Shown in pieces: positions 40,250 to 50,775 of a DNA stretch of 64,000 nt; position 1 is the stretch's first letter, and each line of letters starts with the position of its first letter. Source of the DNA: Lepidostoma basale (Eukaryota > Arthropoda > Insecta > Trichoptera > Lepidostomatidae); assembly GCA_022606425.2 (NCBI GenBank), contig JAHDVF020001225.1, positions 186,001 to 250,000 of the forward strand, given 5' to 3'. The notes beneath the pieces were generated by a model. The model made no database searches. It saw only the letters and a list, made by a program, of their open reading frames with translations, and was not told the DNA's origin. The position numbers and the translations under genes are program-made.

Positions 40250-41105
40250 GCGGACGAATTACAAGTCTTGGTGTCGATAATATACGAGTATGAGGTATGC
40301 AAGTCGAACGATTTAATGATGAATGTCGGAAAGTCCAAGGTGTTAGTTTTTGAAAAGGATGCGCAAATGACGATTGTAATATAAGTGTGAATGGAGAGAA
40401 CTTGGAACATGTGAGGGAATTTGTGTATTTAGGTAGCATATTCACAGCGGATAGCCGAACAGACAGTGATGTGGCCTTCGTGGCCGAGTGGTAAGTGCAT
40501 TGACTGCCACCCGAAGGTTCCGGATTCGATTCCCGGCGAGGGCAATGTGATTGTCACACTGTCTTTGGTCTGGTGTAGAATTCACGTGACAATAAAATGG
40601 CGATAGACTAGCTACCTATCACATGTCACGAGAATCACTATGATAGCTATAAATACCCTTTACATCGATTTGGCTCATGCTGTCACGATGTAAAGAGCGA
40701 TTCAACAAAATAATAATAATAATAATAATAATAATGTTGAAAGAAGGGTTGGTGCGGGTAGCAAATTGAATGGAGCTTTAGATAAAGTTAATGGAAAGCG
40801 AAAATGGCCGTTCACAATAGAGTTCTGGTCCCAACCCTTAAGTATAGAAGCGAAGCATGGGACTGGCAGAAGAAAGATGAGAGCATAATTAATGCGGTAG
40901 AGATGAGGTCCCTAAGACGTTTGTGTAGTAGAACGATGTACGACAGAATCTCAAATGCTGATATTTCAAAATAATGTAGAGCGAAAGAAGGTATTATGAA
41001 CAAAATTATGAAAGGATCGCTGCGTTGATTCGGACATATGGAGCACATGAGTGAAGAAAAAATGGTTAAATTTTTTTTTTTTAATTTGAAAAAATGGTTA
41101 AGAAA
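40250..41105 (+). mobile_element. LINE-A copy extending furthest 5', split by a SINE
   Basis: Plus strand. 40250-40470 encodes degraded upstream RT (LMMNVGKSKVLVFEKDAQ, then NISVNGENLEHVREFVYLGS, IFTADSRTDSD). After the SINE at 40472-40735 it resumes ERRVGAGSKLNGALDKV, HGIRSEAWDWQKKDES-like, NAVEMRSLRRLCSRTMYDRI and IMNKIMKGSL. It stops before the 3' end. The N-VGKSKV block is the RT region just after the catalytic box, so this copy reaches nearest the RT core. Confidence 0.75.
40472..40735 (+). mobile_element. tRNA-derived SINE T, copy 2 (full length)
   Basis: Head GGCCTTCGTGGCCGAGTGGT (A-box-like) and B-box-like GGTTCCGGATTCGATTCC. Body GTGTAGAATTCACGTGACAA, CTAGCTACCTATCACATGTC, CCCTTTACATCGATTTGGC. 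Tail (AAT)n. About 264 bp. It splits the GATGTTGAAAG sequence of LINE-A, with a possible short duplication ATGT. Confidence 0.9.
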
Positions 41106-41649
41106 ATTCATTATATATAATATTATATTCTGTCATAATTATACATATAATATTATAAATTCGCATTAAGTATATAGTTTATCGGTATATATCGACAAGC
41201 CTACGTTCGGGCAGGACTACCTGCTAGTTCAAATATAGATTTCTATGCTAACATACGGTGTGGGCACGTTTTCGTAATATTTATTTACTGAATCGGTATA
41301 AAAACAATTCTGTTACATCCGAAATAATTGTGAGTGGCCTAAAGTTCCCAATATAAATTACGCACCGAATAAACCATAAGCCCAATTAAAAAGTTCCTTT
41401 TTCTCCATGTAAGTACTTAGATCGTAAAGTTGGTAATTTCAACAAAAAGCTTTATAGTTAATTATTGTAAAGCTCATCAGGGAAGGCTTTTTAGACGAAA
41501 ACATTAATTAGGTATTCCCAAGTGGAGAATAAAGCAAAGGTTAGGATAATTATAAATTTAGAAATATTACGCTTTAATTTATGAAATTTGTACATTAGTT
41601 TAACTTTAATTGCTGCTAGAGAGTAAAAACAAAATTAAAGAAAAATAAA
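41106..41649. other. Unassigned AT-rich DNA
   Basis: Nothing recognised. Confidence 0.35.
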
Positions 41650-41765
41650 CTTCATATCTTCTTCTTCTTTTTGATTCTCTCCTATCGGAGGCTGGACAAC
41701 ATCATGGCTATTACCCTAGACACAGCAGCTCTAAACAGGAATGATGTGCAACTGAACCATCATAA
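41650..41765 (-). mobile_element. Possible non-LTR 3' end
   Basis: CTTCTTCTTTTTGATTCTC then CTCCTATCGGAGGCTGGAC on plus, i.e. a (GAA)n tail on minus after an RT-like 3' end. Short, and no clear protein motif. Confidence 0.4.
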
Positions 41766-41787
41766 AAAAAATCTAGCCAGGATTTCC

Positions 41788-41789
<2 letters not shown>

Positions 41790-41818
<29 letters not shown>

Positions 41819-41820
41819 TA

Positions 41821-41874
<54 letters not shown>
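41790..41874. repeat. (ATT)n microsatellite
   Basis: About 28 ATT units with one TTTA interruption. It directly abuts the LINE-A copy at 41874. The Tyr-rich frame through it (41671-41886) is an artefact. Confidence 0.95.
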
Positions 41875-42290
41875 GAGATCTCTTAGACGAATGTGTGGAT
41901 ACTCTGTGTATGATAGAGTGTCGAATGAAAATATAAGAAGTGAATGCGGTGCGAATGATGGTGTCATGAACAAAATAATGAAAGGATCATTAAGATGGTT
42001 TCGACATATGGAAAGAATGAATGAAGAAAGAATGGTAAAAAAATTATATGTTAATGATGTAAATGGTACCAGAAATAGAGGAAGACCAAGGAAAACGTGG
42101 CACGATCAAATAAATCAAATATTGAATGTCGGCCATGTGAGTAGTCAGAGAAATCGACGCGCGTGCATGACACGATGTATGAATGTTGAGGAAGCGAGAG
42201 AAATATGTCAGGAAAGAAAAGTGTGGCAGTCCATTCTTTCTGCCTACCGTTTCGGGGAGACGGCGTGATGGTTAGTTAGTTAGTTAGTTT
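41874..42290 (+). pseudogene. LINE-A RT C-terminus, clean frame
   Basis: The plus frame 41873-42268 (131 codons) has no interruption: MRSLRRMCGYSVYDRVSNEN, IRSECGANDGVMNKIMKGSL, RWFRHMERMNEERMVKKLYV, RGRPRKTWHDQINQILNVGH, RACMTRCMNVEEAREICQER, WQSILSAYRFGETA, stop. Then TGGTTAGTTAGTTAGTTAG. It is 5' truncated exactly at the microsatellite. It is the best consensus-like copy of this subfamily; the open frame suggests recent insertion. Confidence 0.85.
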
Positions 42291-42515
42291 ATTATTATTA
42301 TTTTTTTTATTATTTTTTTTTATTATTTTTTTTTATTTTTTTATTATATTATTATTATTATTGTGAGGAGTCGGCGAATTTGACGTGCGTGCATGACACT
42401 ATGTATTAATGTTGAGGAAGGGTGAGAGAATTATTAAGAAAAAACAGTGTGGTAGTCCATTATTTCTGCTAACCCCTTAGAAGAGACGGTGGTTAGTTAT
42501 TAAGTTAGTTTATTA
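42291..42515 (+). mobile_element. LINE-A 3' terminal fragment after T-rich tract
   Basis: A (TTA)/(T)n tract at 42290-42360 is followed by a LINE-A 3' terminal ~150 bp (GTGAGGAGTCGGCGAATTTG...GAGACGGTGGTTAGTTATTAAG). Confidence 0.6.
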
Positions 42516-42750
42516 ATTTGGATTATAATATATTATTTCATAAGGAACGTTATAATTATGAAATTAATTCAAATGGAAGCAGATTGAACCCGTTCGTTAT
42601 AATAACCAATCCCTTACCCATTTGAGAACTAATTAATACTTCAATTTCCGCGTTAAATTTCCGAACTATCCCGGAGAGGATATGGAGGAAATGCGTTTCG
42701 AATTGGCCGAAAATCGACCAGCGGCCAAAATCACGGTCTAAACCTTTACT
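42516..42750. other. Unassigned DNA
   Basis: Nothing recognised. Confidence 0.35.
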
Positions 42751-42751
42751 A

Positions 42752-42915
42752 AATAACCATCACGCTGTTTTTCGAAAGGGTAGGCAGAAATGTTGGACTA
42801 CAATGCTCATTGTTCTACTGTTTTTCTCTTCCTCACAACACTCATACACCGTGTCAAATCCCTACGTCGTTTTCTCGGACTCCTCACGTATTCCGTATTT
42901 AAAATTTGATTGATA
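42752..42915 (-). mobile_element. LINE-A 3' fragment
   Basis: Antisense AACCATCACGCTGTTTTTCG, GGGTAGGCAGAAATGTTGG, ACTCATACACCGTGTCA, CTCCTCACGTATTCCG. Short and degraded. Confidence 0.6.
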
Positions 42916-43099
42916 TCAGAAAATTGTTTATTAACATACAATAAAAAAATAAATAGTATTGTATTTCTGTTAATTGCTGAAGCCCATTCAGGGATATATT
43001 TGAACCTTTTGAATATTTAAAGACAAATGTACAAAATAAAACTTCCAATAATGACATAAATATGTGTATCATGGTGATAAGACATAGGTATACTAAGAT

Positions 43100-43565
43100 T
43101 AAACATATAGATGAGATACAGAGATGAGACATAGAGATGACACATAGAGATGAGACATATAGATGAGACATATAGATACGACTTAGAGATGAGACATAAA
43201 TATGAGACATAGAGATGATACATAGAGATGAGACAAAGAGATGAGACATAGAGATGAGACATAGAGATGAGACATAGAGATGAGACATAGATATGAGACA
43301 TAGAGATGATACATAGAGATGAGACATAGAGATGAGACATAGAGATGAGACATAGAGATGAGACATAGAGATGAGACATAGAGATGAGACATAGAGATGA
43401 GAGATGAGACATAGAGATGAGACATAGAGATGAGACATAGAGATGAGACATAGAGATGAGATGAGACATAGAGATGAGACATAGAGATGAGACATAGAGA
43501 TGAGACATAGAGATGAGACATAGAGATGAGACATAGAAATTAGAATAATAGAGATGAGACACAGA
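43100..43565. repeat. 13-bp minisatellite (GAGATGAGACATA)n
   Basis: About 34 units of 13 bp. Most are perfect between 43260 and 43530 and diverged at the left edge. Two shortened units (GAGATGAG near 43400, and GAGATGAG again near 43457) shift the register. On minus the unit has no stop in any frame, so three overlapping long ORFs arise (up to 292 codons) encoding a 13-residue repeat MSHLYVSSLCLIS. These are by-products of the repeat. Confidence 0.95.
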
Positions 43566-43629
43566 TGAGATATATTTATGAGACATAGGGATTAAATGTA
43601 GGGATAAAACAAATATATGAGACATTGAC

Positions 43630-43835
43630 ACAGTCATAATGCCAGAAAATAGTGCTAACAAGCAGAGAGTCACACAGAGAGAAATTAAGAGGGAAATGTT
43701 GGATATTAGCTTGCGAACAGAGTCGGAAATGAGGATAAACGAGCCAAGACAAAAGTCTGTCAGAAGACAAGCATTGAATATTTTCCTTTTTAACTTAATG
43801 GGTATTTTCGGATTCTTCAAAATAATTATGTTATC
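43630..43835. pseudogene. Non-LTR RT fragment with internal inversion
   Basis: Minus strand about 43835-43741 encodes NPKIPIKLKRKIFNACLL, the ...LKRKIFN-C-LP segment common in non-LTR RT tails. Plus strand about 43643-43740 encodes NKQRVTQREIKREMLDISLR, the segment expected right after it (KLRVTQRAMER-MLGISLRD). They are adjacent but inverted. Belongs to a family not otherwise seen in the window. Confidence 0.55.
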
Positions 43836-43911
43836 ATAAAAATAAAAGTGAAATAAAAATAAAATTCTTAATAAAATGAGAACATTATTTTGCAACGATA
43901 ATCTTAACTAG

Positions 43912-44362
43912 AAACTACGACAAAGAATGATTAAATATTATATATGGTCTGTTCTATTATGCTATATGGCTGCGAAACCTGGACTCTGAAAGTGATTGTA
44001 ATGAACCGGTTGGAAGCATTTGAGATGTGGATTTACCGCAGAATGCTCCGTATACCGTGGACCGGTAGGGTCAGTAATGCAGACGTACTGCAGAGAGCAG
44101 AGCCAATTGAGAGCTGTTGTCGAGTGTGAAAATTAGAAAGGTCTCATATTTGGGTCATGTGCTAAGGGGAAAAAAACACCACCTTCTTCAACTGATATAA
44201 AGTGGGGGGCGTCGGGGAGTTGGTAGAAGGCAGCTGTCCTGGCTGCAGAACACCAAAGAGTGGACAGGAATAACAAGAGTTCAGAACCTGTTCCAAGTGG
44301 CGCAGGATAGCCAACGTGGGGGGGACTTGACCCGGTACCGAAAGAAGAAGAAAGATAAAGGA
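43912..44362 (+). pseudogene. RTE-B 3' end copy
   Basis: Plus strand: IMLYGCETWTLKVIVMNRLE, AFEMWIYRRMLRIPWTGRVS, NADVLQRA, then a frameshift, then VKIRKVSYLGHVLRGKK-like, QLSWLQNTKEWTGITRVQNL and FQVAQDS-R. A GAAGAAGAAAG tail lies at 44342-44354. An in-frame stop and frameshifts inactivate it. An inverted partner lies at 44967-45213. Confidence 0.8.
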
Positions 44363-44966
44363 TCTTTGACATTCATAACAATGTTATTTAAAAATATAAC
44401 AAATACATTACCAGAATCTGTTCTTTCTGGCTTAAAATGGATAGGCTGCTAAGTAGAGCGTATTCCCGTTAAGACATTTTGATAAATTTATCCGAAACGA
44501 TAATCCTTTCGCCGCAATCTGTTTTCCTAGATATCATATTTGATATAATAATATTCGGCATCTAGAAACTAATATCCAGTACCCCGCATATTTTCCAATG
44601 AAATAATTTGTTCGTCCCCCTGATCCGTTAAGCGAACTATGATGAGCGGATTACATGGCCCTACCTTGGATTTTGTGTGTCCGTTGTGGACCAAAGGGGG
44701 TATTCATTAAATTCTATAACAAATATTTAAATATTTCAATTACTATAAACAATTTGTACTGAATATTCGCAATGTTGAATTTTTTTGTGTTTACAAATTT
44801 CAAAAGTTTTTTTCCATAATATTTGTATCAATATATCGCACTGTGTGTGTAAAACCGACGTAAGTGCAAATATACAGTTTGGGGATATGGGAGTTTAAAG
44901 ATTTCATATTGCTTGGATAAACTGTTTTTTTTTTAAATAAACCAATGATTTTCGGTTTATAGTAAT
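44363..44966. other. Unassigned DNA
   Basis: No recognised element or gene. Confidence 0.35.
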
Positions 44967-45213
44967 ATACCTTTCTAATTTTCACACTCGACAACAGTTC
45001 TCTATTGGCTCTGGCTCTCTGTAGTACGTCTGCATTACTGACCCTATCGGTCCACAGTACACGGAGCATTCTGCGGTATGTCCACATCTCGAACGCTTCC
45101 AACCGGTTCATTACATTCACTTTCAGAGTCCAGGTTTCGCAGCCATACATATAGTAGAACAGACCATATATAACATTTAATCATTCTTTGTCGGAGTTTC
45201 AAGTTAGGATTAA
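44967..45213 (-). pseudogene. RTE-B internal fragment
   Basis: Minus frame from 45150: MYGCETWTLKVNVMNRLEAF, EMWTYRRMLRVLWTDRVSNA, DVLQRARANRELLSSVKIRK, then it leaves the element. No 3' end or tail. Nearly identical in extent to the first half of the 43912-44362 copy. Confidence 0.75.
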
Positions 45214-45862
45214 AGCATTATCAAATGTCTATTAATATATACGTTAAATAACGATTCTTCCACTACACATACATTTGATTAAACAATTCTTCGTTCTTAT
45301 GTTCCTCACGTAAGTGCTGGATAGCTACAACCTTATAATATAATTACAATATATTATATATATAATATAATATTATAATCATATTATTATAAAATGATTT
45401 TATACTATGTACAACCGTTATATATATGGTAGACGCAATTACTTCATAAGGCTGTACAACTCCTAGTATTTGTCTCTTTTCAGATTTTATTCCAAATTTC
45501 TCAATCCTGCTCCCTTTGCTCCCAGCGCCAGGGGTACATTTTGCCCAATTTACAAAAATAATATATGTGGAAAACAACAAGAAACTACAATATTAAAAGG
45601 CCTAAATTGCATCCCATAAACCAGAAATAAGGTTAATAGATTTTTCTGCAAGCCCTTAATCTTAAAAAAGATCACCCAGAACATTATCCATAAGGGGCTA
45701 CTTAGACCTTCCTAGAGGTCTTACTCTGGCTAGTTTTGAAAATGGAAAATGCATTAGACAAAAGAAGGAAAATGCATTAGACAGGCGCGTACGCGTACGG
45801 GGTTTTGATTGCTCTGGTCTTTTTGTCTTGGCGTACGTGATAATTCACGATAGGCGACCGGT
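45214..45862. other. Unassigned AT-rich DNA
   Basis: GAAAATGCATTAGACA occurs twice (~45748 and ~45768) next to GGCGCGTACGCGTACGGGG. The same word family recurs at 11690-11710 (inverted) and 48552-48568. Confidence 0.35.
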
Positions 45863-46097
45863 TTATTATTATTATTATTTTATTGAATATCTCTTATAAA
45901 TCGATGTAAAGGGTATTATACCTATCAAAGTGATTCTCATGACATGTGATAGGTAGCTAATCTATCGCAATTTTATAGTCACGTGAATTTTACACCAGGC
46001 CAAAGACAGTGTGACCATCACACTGCCCTCGCCGGGAATCGAACCCGGAACCTTTATGGTGACAGTCAATGAACTTACCACTCGGCCACGAAGGTCA
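45863..46097 (-). mobile_element. tRNA-derived SINE T, copy 3
   Basis: The (ATT)n tail at 45863-45880 on plus is the rc of the SINE tail. Body AAATCGATGTAAAGGGTA, CATGTGATAGGTAGC, GTCACGTGAATTTTACACC. The head on minus has GGGTTCGATTCC (B-box) and GTGGCCGAGTGGTAAG (A-box-like). Full length. Confidence 0.9.
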
Positions 46098-46350
46098 TCG
46101 TTTATCATTAGGTATCGTTACAGAAAGTTTTTATGTAGTTTGATAGTACCGATGGAGCACAACCTCTAATGTGAATGGAGGACCGCATCCTCAGATGATC
46201 AGCGGTTCCATTCGACCTAGCCATGACGACTGGTATACTTATCCTTCGGCAGTTCACATATTTGCCACCTAGGGACGCTCCTCTACGCTGTGGTAGGACA
46301 GCCAGTGCATAAAACTAATTGAAAAAATAATCTTCCTGCAATATATTATA
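46098..46350. other. Unassigned DNA
   Basis: Moderate GC; no family recognised. Confidence 0.35.
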
Positions 46351-46351
46351 T

Positions 46352-46610
46352 AAGTAACTAACTAGCTAACCAAAACGCCATTATATAAGTAACTAACTAG
46401 CTATGCTCGAAGGGATAAGTCGAAATAGATTATATAAAATCGAGACACAGTTCTTTCCTCACATAATTCTCTTGTTCCTTAACATTAATACAACATGTCA
46501 TGCTCGCACGTCGATTTCTCCGGCTTTTCACGTGGCCTATATTTAAGATTTGATTTATTTGATTTTGCCACGTTTTTCTCGATCTTCATCTATATGCTGT
46601 TCTTGAAAAA
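46352..46610 (-). mobile_element. LINE-A 3' fragment with duplicated tail
   Basis: TATATAAGTAACTAACTAGCTA occurs twice (46347-46370 and 46382-46403), then a degraded 3' end and the antisense HDQINQ region. A local duplication of the tail is likely. Confidence 0.55.
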
Positions 46611-46656
46611 ATATATATTCTTTACCATCATTATTATTTTGTTTAAAAACATTCTC

Positions 46657-46855
46657 TTCTTAGTAATTGTTCCTTGAACAATGATGTAAAACTCCGTATT
46701 AAATAATTAATACGAATGAAAACGTCAGTTTTCTAGTGTGTCACATTTGATAATGCCTAAGAAGATCGAAACATGTCATTCCCATAAAATACGAGTATAA
46801 AAAAACTTCTAGAAAACTGACGTTTTCATTCGTATTAATTATTCTCTTAGATTTT
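46657..46855. repeat. Foldback repeat G7
   Basis: Left arm CTTGAACAATGATGTAAAAC, AATACGAATGAAAACGTCAG. Right arm CTAGAAAACTGACGTTTTCATTCG. The right-arm core on plus reads UUGAUAAUGCCU-AAG-AAGAUC then GAA ACAUGU C: the palindrome persists, with core and stem decayed. Confidence 0.7.
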
Positions 46856-46927
46856 TATTTGACATTTTAATTTGCAGATATATACAGTTTCACCTAAGTG
46901 ATCTCATTTCTGTTGCATTTAATAAAA

Positions 46928-46967
46928 CCTGATGATGTCAACTTAGATTGACGAAACAGCTGTCGCG
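46928..46967 (+). ncRNA. Hammerhead-like motif (H3 type), best copy
   Basis: Plus strand: C, CUGAUGA (46929-46935), extra U, GUCAA-CUUAGA-UUGAC (five perfect pairs), GAA (46953-46955), ACAGCUGU (self-complementary, 46956-46963), C46964, GCG. Stem I is minimal, with one C-G pair next to the core. Followed by an A-run. All core bases are consensus apart from the single insertion before stem II. Confidence 0.45.
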
Positions 46968-46989
46968 AAAAAAAAAAAAAAATTGTGAT

Positions 46990-47304
46990 ATATAAAAACA
47001 AAGTTTTGTAATTGAACAGTTTATATTGTTTTCATTTCAACTGTAATGTATCATCTTAAAAGATCTGCTATTAGGGTATTCATAGCCCTTATTAGAAAGT
47101 GTAGAATGGTGGCTCAGTCCCAAAAGGATTCACCTAACTACACCGGACACAAGTAATCCGGGCCATAAAACAGGGATTATCCCTGAAAATACCTAAGTTC
47201 TTCCATGTCCGTTTTAACATGGGTTTTTGTCAATGAACAAAGAATATGAAGGATGTGTCCTAAAATCCTAATTAGTGAATTTTCTTATTGCTTTGAGATG
47301 GTGA
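46990..47304. other. Unassigned DNA
   Basis: Nothing recognised. Confidence 0.35.
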
Positions 47305-48475
47305 TTCTTCTTCTTTGTGTGTCATGTCGAGTTTCCCCGACGTCGACTATCACAGGAGAGTCCATGTTCTTGTCTTGCGCAGTTCTAAATAGTGGGTTCT
47401 TCTTCTCCCCACATCTCGATGATCAACTGCAGCAACTCAAGGCTGACTTGAATACATGGGCACTGAAAATGTTGGGATTTATTCTCCAAACTGGTAGAGT
47501 TTTCAGGAATCCCTATGTTTTGCGAATTTTATATAACTCATTGGTCCGGAGCCGGCTCGAGTGTGGCTCGGTGATATGGAGTCCCCACAAGGCGAGATAC
47601 TCGGTCATGTAAAAGAGGGTTCAGAAAAGATTTCTAAGATATCTCTACACGAGGGAGTTTGGTAGCTATCCGTGGCTTTATCCCACTGCATTCCTCTTGG
47701 GCATGCTGGGGACCAATAGTTTACAGATAAGGAGGGATGGTTGCACACTTACCCATTTTTTCAGAGTTATCAAGGGATTCTTTGAGAATTCCGTCATCTT
47801 GGAGGCTATCCATCTTTATGTTCCGGATGGTTATCGTCGACAGCGTCAGCACAGACTGTTTTATCTTCCAACATGCACAACCAACTTGCCTCTGGTGATG
47901 CCAGTGGGGAGAGGAATCAAACTGCTGAACATGATCGCTTCGGAGATCGATGTCTTTCATATTCGTGAAAGTACGTTCAGAAGACAAATACTCTTGACTT
48001 TGACTATCATGTGTTCCTCGTATTATATATTTATTATATTTTACCTGTTCTTAATAGATGTCTTAAACTATAATAAATGTTTGTAATATCTTTTGAGAAA
48101 ATAAACTGATTTGATTTGATTGATTTGAAAAAAAAACTATTTTTTCCCTCTAAGCATATGATCTAAGTAGGACAGACAACTTTAAGACCTTGATATTAGT
48201 CAGCAATTGTCTATCTATTCTGCTCTTTGTAGCACAATAATAATTCTAACCATATCGGTCCATGTTATACGTTGCATTCTACGATATATCCACATCTCAA
48301 ATGCCCCTAGCCTGTTCTAGCCTGACTGATTTTGAAGGTCCATGACCAAAACATAACACTTGACCATTATTTCTGGAGCTTCAAATTTAGACTATCGTCG
48401 CAGAAGACATTTCTCATTTTATTAAATGCTGCCTCTATTCTGCATTTAATTTTAATTTGTGTCGACATTTTCAAC
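47305..48475 (-). mobile_element. RTE-B copy interrupted by LINE-F
   Basis: The RTE-B 3' end (GTGTCATGTCGAGTTTCC, CGTCGACTATCACAGG on plus) occupies ~47305-47395. LINE-F fills 47400-48125. RTE-B resumes at ~48135 (TTTCCCTCTAAGCATATG, CTTTAAGACCTTGATATTAG, ACGTTGCATTCTACGATATA) and continues to ~48475 (CATTTTATTAAATGCTGCC). A small RTE-B segment is missing at the junction. Frames are decayed. Confidence 0.7.
47400..48125 (+). pseudogene. LINE-F RT C-terminal region
   Basis: Plus strand: DDQLQQLKADLNTWALKMLG, FILQTGRVFRNPYVLRILYN, SLVRSRLECGSVIWSPHKAR to a stop at 47612. It reopens at 47697: RRDGCTLTHFFRVIKGFF, RRQRQHRLFYLPTCTTNLPL, SEIDVFHIRESTFRRQILL. The GFILRT...L-LYVSLVRS-LEY---VWSP block is typical of jockey/I-type RT C-termini. 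The 3' UTR has AAAATAAACTGATTTGATTTG. It is the longest LINE-F copy. Confidence 0.8.
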
Positions 48476-48479
48476 TAGA

Positions 48480-49030
48480 ATGCGAAACATATATATATAT
48501 ATATATAAATATATGTTTCGCATGCCTAAGGCATTATCAAATGACTTTTTAAAATGCATTAGACTGGCGAAACATGTCATTCACACAAAATATAATACAG
48601 CTTCTAGGAAACAAAAATTTTCATTTGTATTAATTGTTTTAAAACAATTAATTAAATTATTTATTTACAAAAAAATTCCGGATCGTCAAACTGTCAACAA
48701 GTGCAACACCTAAAAGAACATTTTGTGTTAAATTATTTTTATTTTGTTATTTTATTTGATATCATTGTATTTATTTTAGATATGTGTTGTGGACGTTTTA
48801 GTTTCTAACTGTGCGCGGGAGATGCCTATTGGTGGCGATTAGGTACGCAACCCATCACACCGCGTCTCTCGCGGGGGCGAAAAGAGAAGGATGGAGTGCC
48901 GCATCGGTTAAAGTGTGGCAGTCGATTCTTTTTGCCTACCATTTCGGAGAGACGGAGTGATGGTTAGTTAGTTTGATTATTTAATATGGAGTTTTACATC
49001 ACTGTTCAAGAAACAATGAATGCATGTAAT
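48480..49030. repeat. Foldback G8 split by retroposon S
   Basis: The left/central part 48480-48655 has ATGTTTCGCATGCCTAAGGC, TAGACTGGCGAAACATGTC and GCTTCTAGGAAAC. The right end after S (48984-49030) is ATATGGAGTTTTACATCAC, TGTTCAAGAAACAATGAATG, the standard G terminus. An (AT)n tract sits at 48489-48515. Confidence 0.65.
48664..48975 (+). mobile_element. Retroposon S copy 6 with 8-bp target duplication
   Basis: 312 bp between the direct repeats ATTATTTA at 48656-48663 and 48976-48983. Starts near TTCCGGATCGTC, contains CTGTGCGCGGGAGATGCC, CACACCGCGTCTCTCGCG and GTGCCGCATCGG. It ends with the LINE-A 3' end (GTGTGGCAGTCGATTC...GACGGAGTGATGG) and (TTAG)n. An AT-rich middle segment is shorter than in the 26462 copy. 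Confidence 0.8.
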
Positions 49031-50195
49031 AAAAAATGATATAATTTTAAGATACATAAAAAAAGATGTAATAAATAAAATCCTATAGTAAATTTTAACC
49101 AAGTTTAACTGACATATTTTGCATTGCTTGGGCCTTATCAACATTATAATTTTAAGGGTAAATAATTTTTTTTTAAAATTCATCTATTATATTTTAAAAG
49201 TCTAATACTACTGTTTTCATTTGATCAAATCTCTTGAAACCCCTTTTTTCAGTGCTATTGCTTTTAAATCTCCATGTTATATTAAAAAAACTGTGTCCAT
49301 GAAGTGAACCGATGTGCAGTGAAACGAATTCAGCGGGTATGAATTGCGTATGAGTGGACAAAACTTGATATTCAAAACAGTTTTTATGCGAAATAACGTG
49401 CCAGAAAATATGTCTCTATTTTGCATGGATCAGAGCCATATTTAAACGTATAATGGTTGCATGAATCAATATAACAAATATATTTATAGTCCATGAAATG
49501 TATTCATTGTTTCTTGAAGAATAATAATAATTATAACATTAATAGATATTATATTCTATTAAATATATTAATTATATTATTATTATTATTATTTTAAATA
49601 CCAATACCAAGGATTTAAATCAATGATATTAGAATTTATTTTACAATCTTCAATGTGAGCAGAAAATAGCTTATTATTTTGAAGAAGTAATCTGGTCTTT
49701 TCCAGGCTTGAACCCATGTCCACTGGATCAGGAGCCAAGGGTTCTATCCCCTAGACCACCACCTGATTATGTATTATAATTATGTTCGTAGACATCAGTT
49801 ACCGAGCCACATGACATTTGAAATATTTAAACTTAACTAGTCCAAACACAAAAAACACGTTATATACAATCATTCCGAGAATTAACCACCGTTTTAATTG
49901 CTTTTTTAAAATATAGTAAACAAATTAACCCAAAACACAATAAATTTACATTATATGGAATCATTTAAAAAAATAATACACTTTTATAAGTGATTTTTAG
50001 TTATATAGAAAACAACAGCACTAACAACCTAATAACAGTAATGGATTATTTGGAATCAGCATAACATTTAAACCCCCACCACTAGCATTAATTATATAAA
50101 CTAAATAAAATTTTAACTTTGGAATGAAGCTATTACTTGGTGGTTTGAAATATTTAATTCCGGTTTTTAACTTACCTAGCAGTTTGTGTATAGCC
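49031..50195. other. Unassigned AT-rich DNA
   Basis: About 1.1 kb with no gene or repeat that I can name. It includes (ATT)n at 49575-49593 and, at about 49700-49765, a patch (GGCTTGAACCCATGTCCACT...CCTAGACCACC) that resembles a tRNA-like antisense B-box region. That patch is too weak to call. Confidence 0.35.
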
Positions 50196-50345
50196 CTGAC
50201 GAAGCTCGTTACAGATTGAAACCGGTTGGGGCTCCCAACTCAAAACAAAGTGGTTTTATACAACGTTTTAAAAGTGTGTTGAATTCTAATTTTAAATAAA
50301 TTTTCGACGGTCAAAACCGGTCGACGTCAAACACAAGTGGAAGCA
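50195..50345 (+). repeat. K-type hammerhead-like repeats, degraded
   Basis: Plus strand about 50198-50235: CUGACGA, AGCUCGUUACAGAUU, GAA, ACCGGU, U. The core CUGANGA and palindrome are kept, but stem II no longer pairs and C17 is U. A second remnant at 50310-50330 reads GTCAAAACCGGTCGACG. Confidence 0.4.
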
Positions 50346-50640
50346 CACTAAATATATAATAATAAATATATTAATTTTTTTTTTATATTTTCATTATTTA
50401 ATGATAATATGCTATCTTTCGAAGTGCGGTTTTTGTGATTAAATCACCTCAAGGGCGTATTAAGACGCGTTTTAAATCTAAATATGAACGCTATATCTGA
50501 TATTCGCGATCGGTTAGAAAGTATAATAGAACATATGCAAGTTTTAAATTGGGTCTGAAATATGAAAATGATGGGTTTTCAGCTTAGATCTGAAATCTGT
50601 CGGATCACTTATGCACCTGAGGTATGAAGGGAGATTGCTC
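50346..50640. other. Unassigned DNA
   Basis: Nothing recognised. Confidence 0.3.
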
Positions 50641-50644
50641 CTTG

Positions 50645-50775
50645 GGGAGACAGATGTGTGTGAATGGCACGAATTGTGAATGTTGAGAAAACAATGTTTT
50701 TTTCTCAGGAAAGAACAGCGTGGCGGTCATTTATTTCTGCCTACCCTTTCGGAGAGACGGTGGGATGGTTAGTTT
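50645..50775 (+). mobile_element. LINE-A 3' terminal fragment
   Basis: Plus strand: GTGAATGTTGAGAAAACAATG, GAACAGCGTGGCGGTCATTT, CTGCCTACCCTTTCGGAGAG, GGGATGGTTAG. Only the last ~130 bp. Confidence 0.6.

Noticed and set aside
41671..41886. Tyr-rich plus ORF
   Set aside because: Translation of an (ATT)n microsatellite.
43017..43895. 292-codon minus ORF with hydrophobic repeat that looks like a membrane protein
   Set aside because: It is the read-through of a 13-bp minisatellite that lacks stops in every minus frame, and its N-terminal part is an antisense/inverted LINE fragment.
49700..49765. Possible tRNA-like patch on minus (GGCTTGAACCC on plus)
   Set aside because: Only a weak B-box word and no convincing cloverleaf or A-box.
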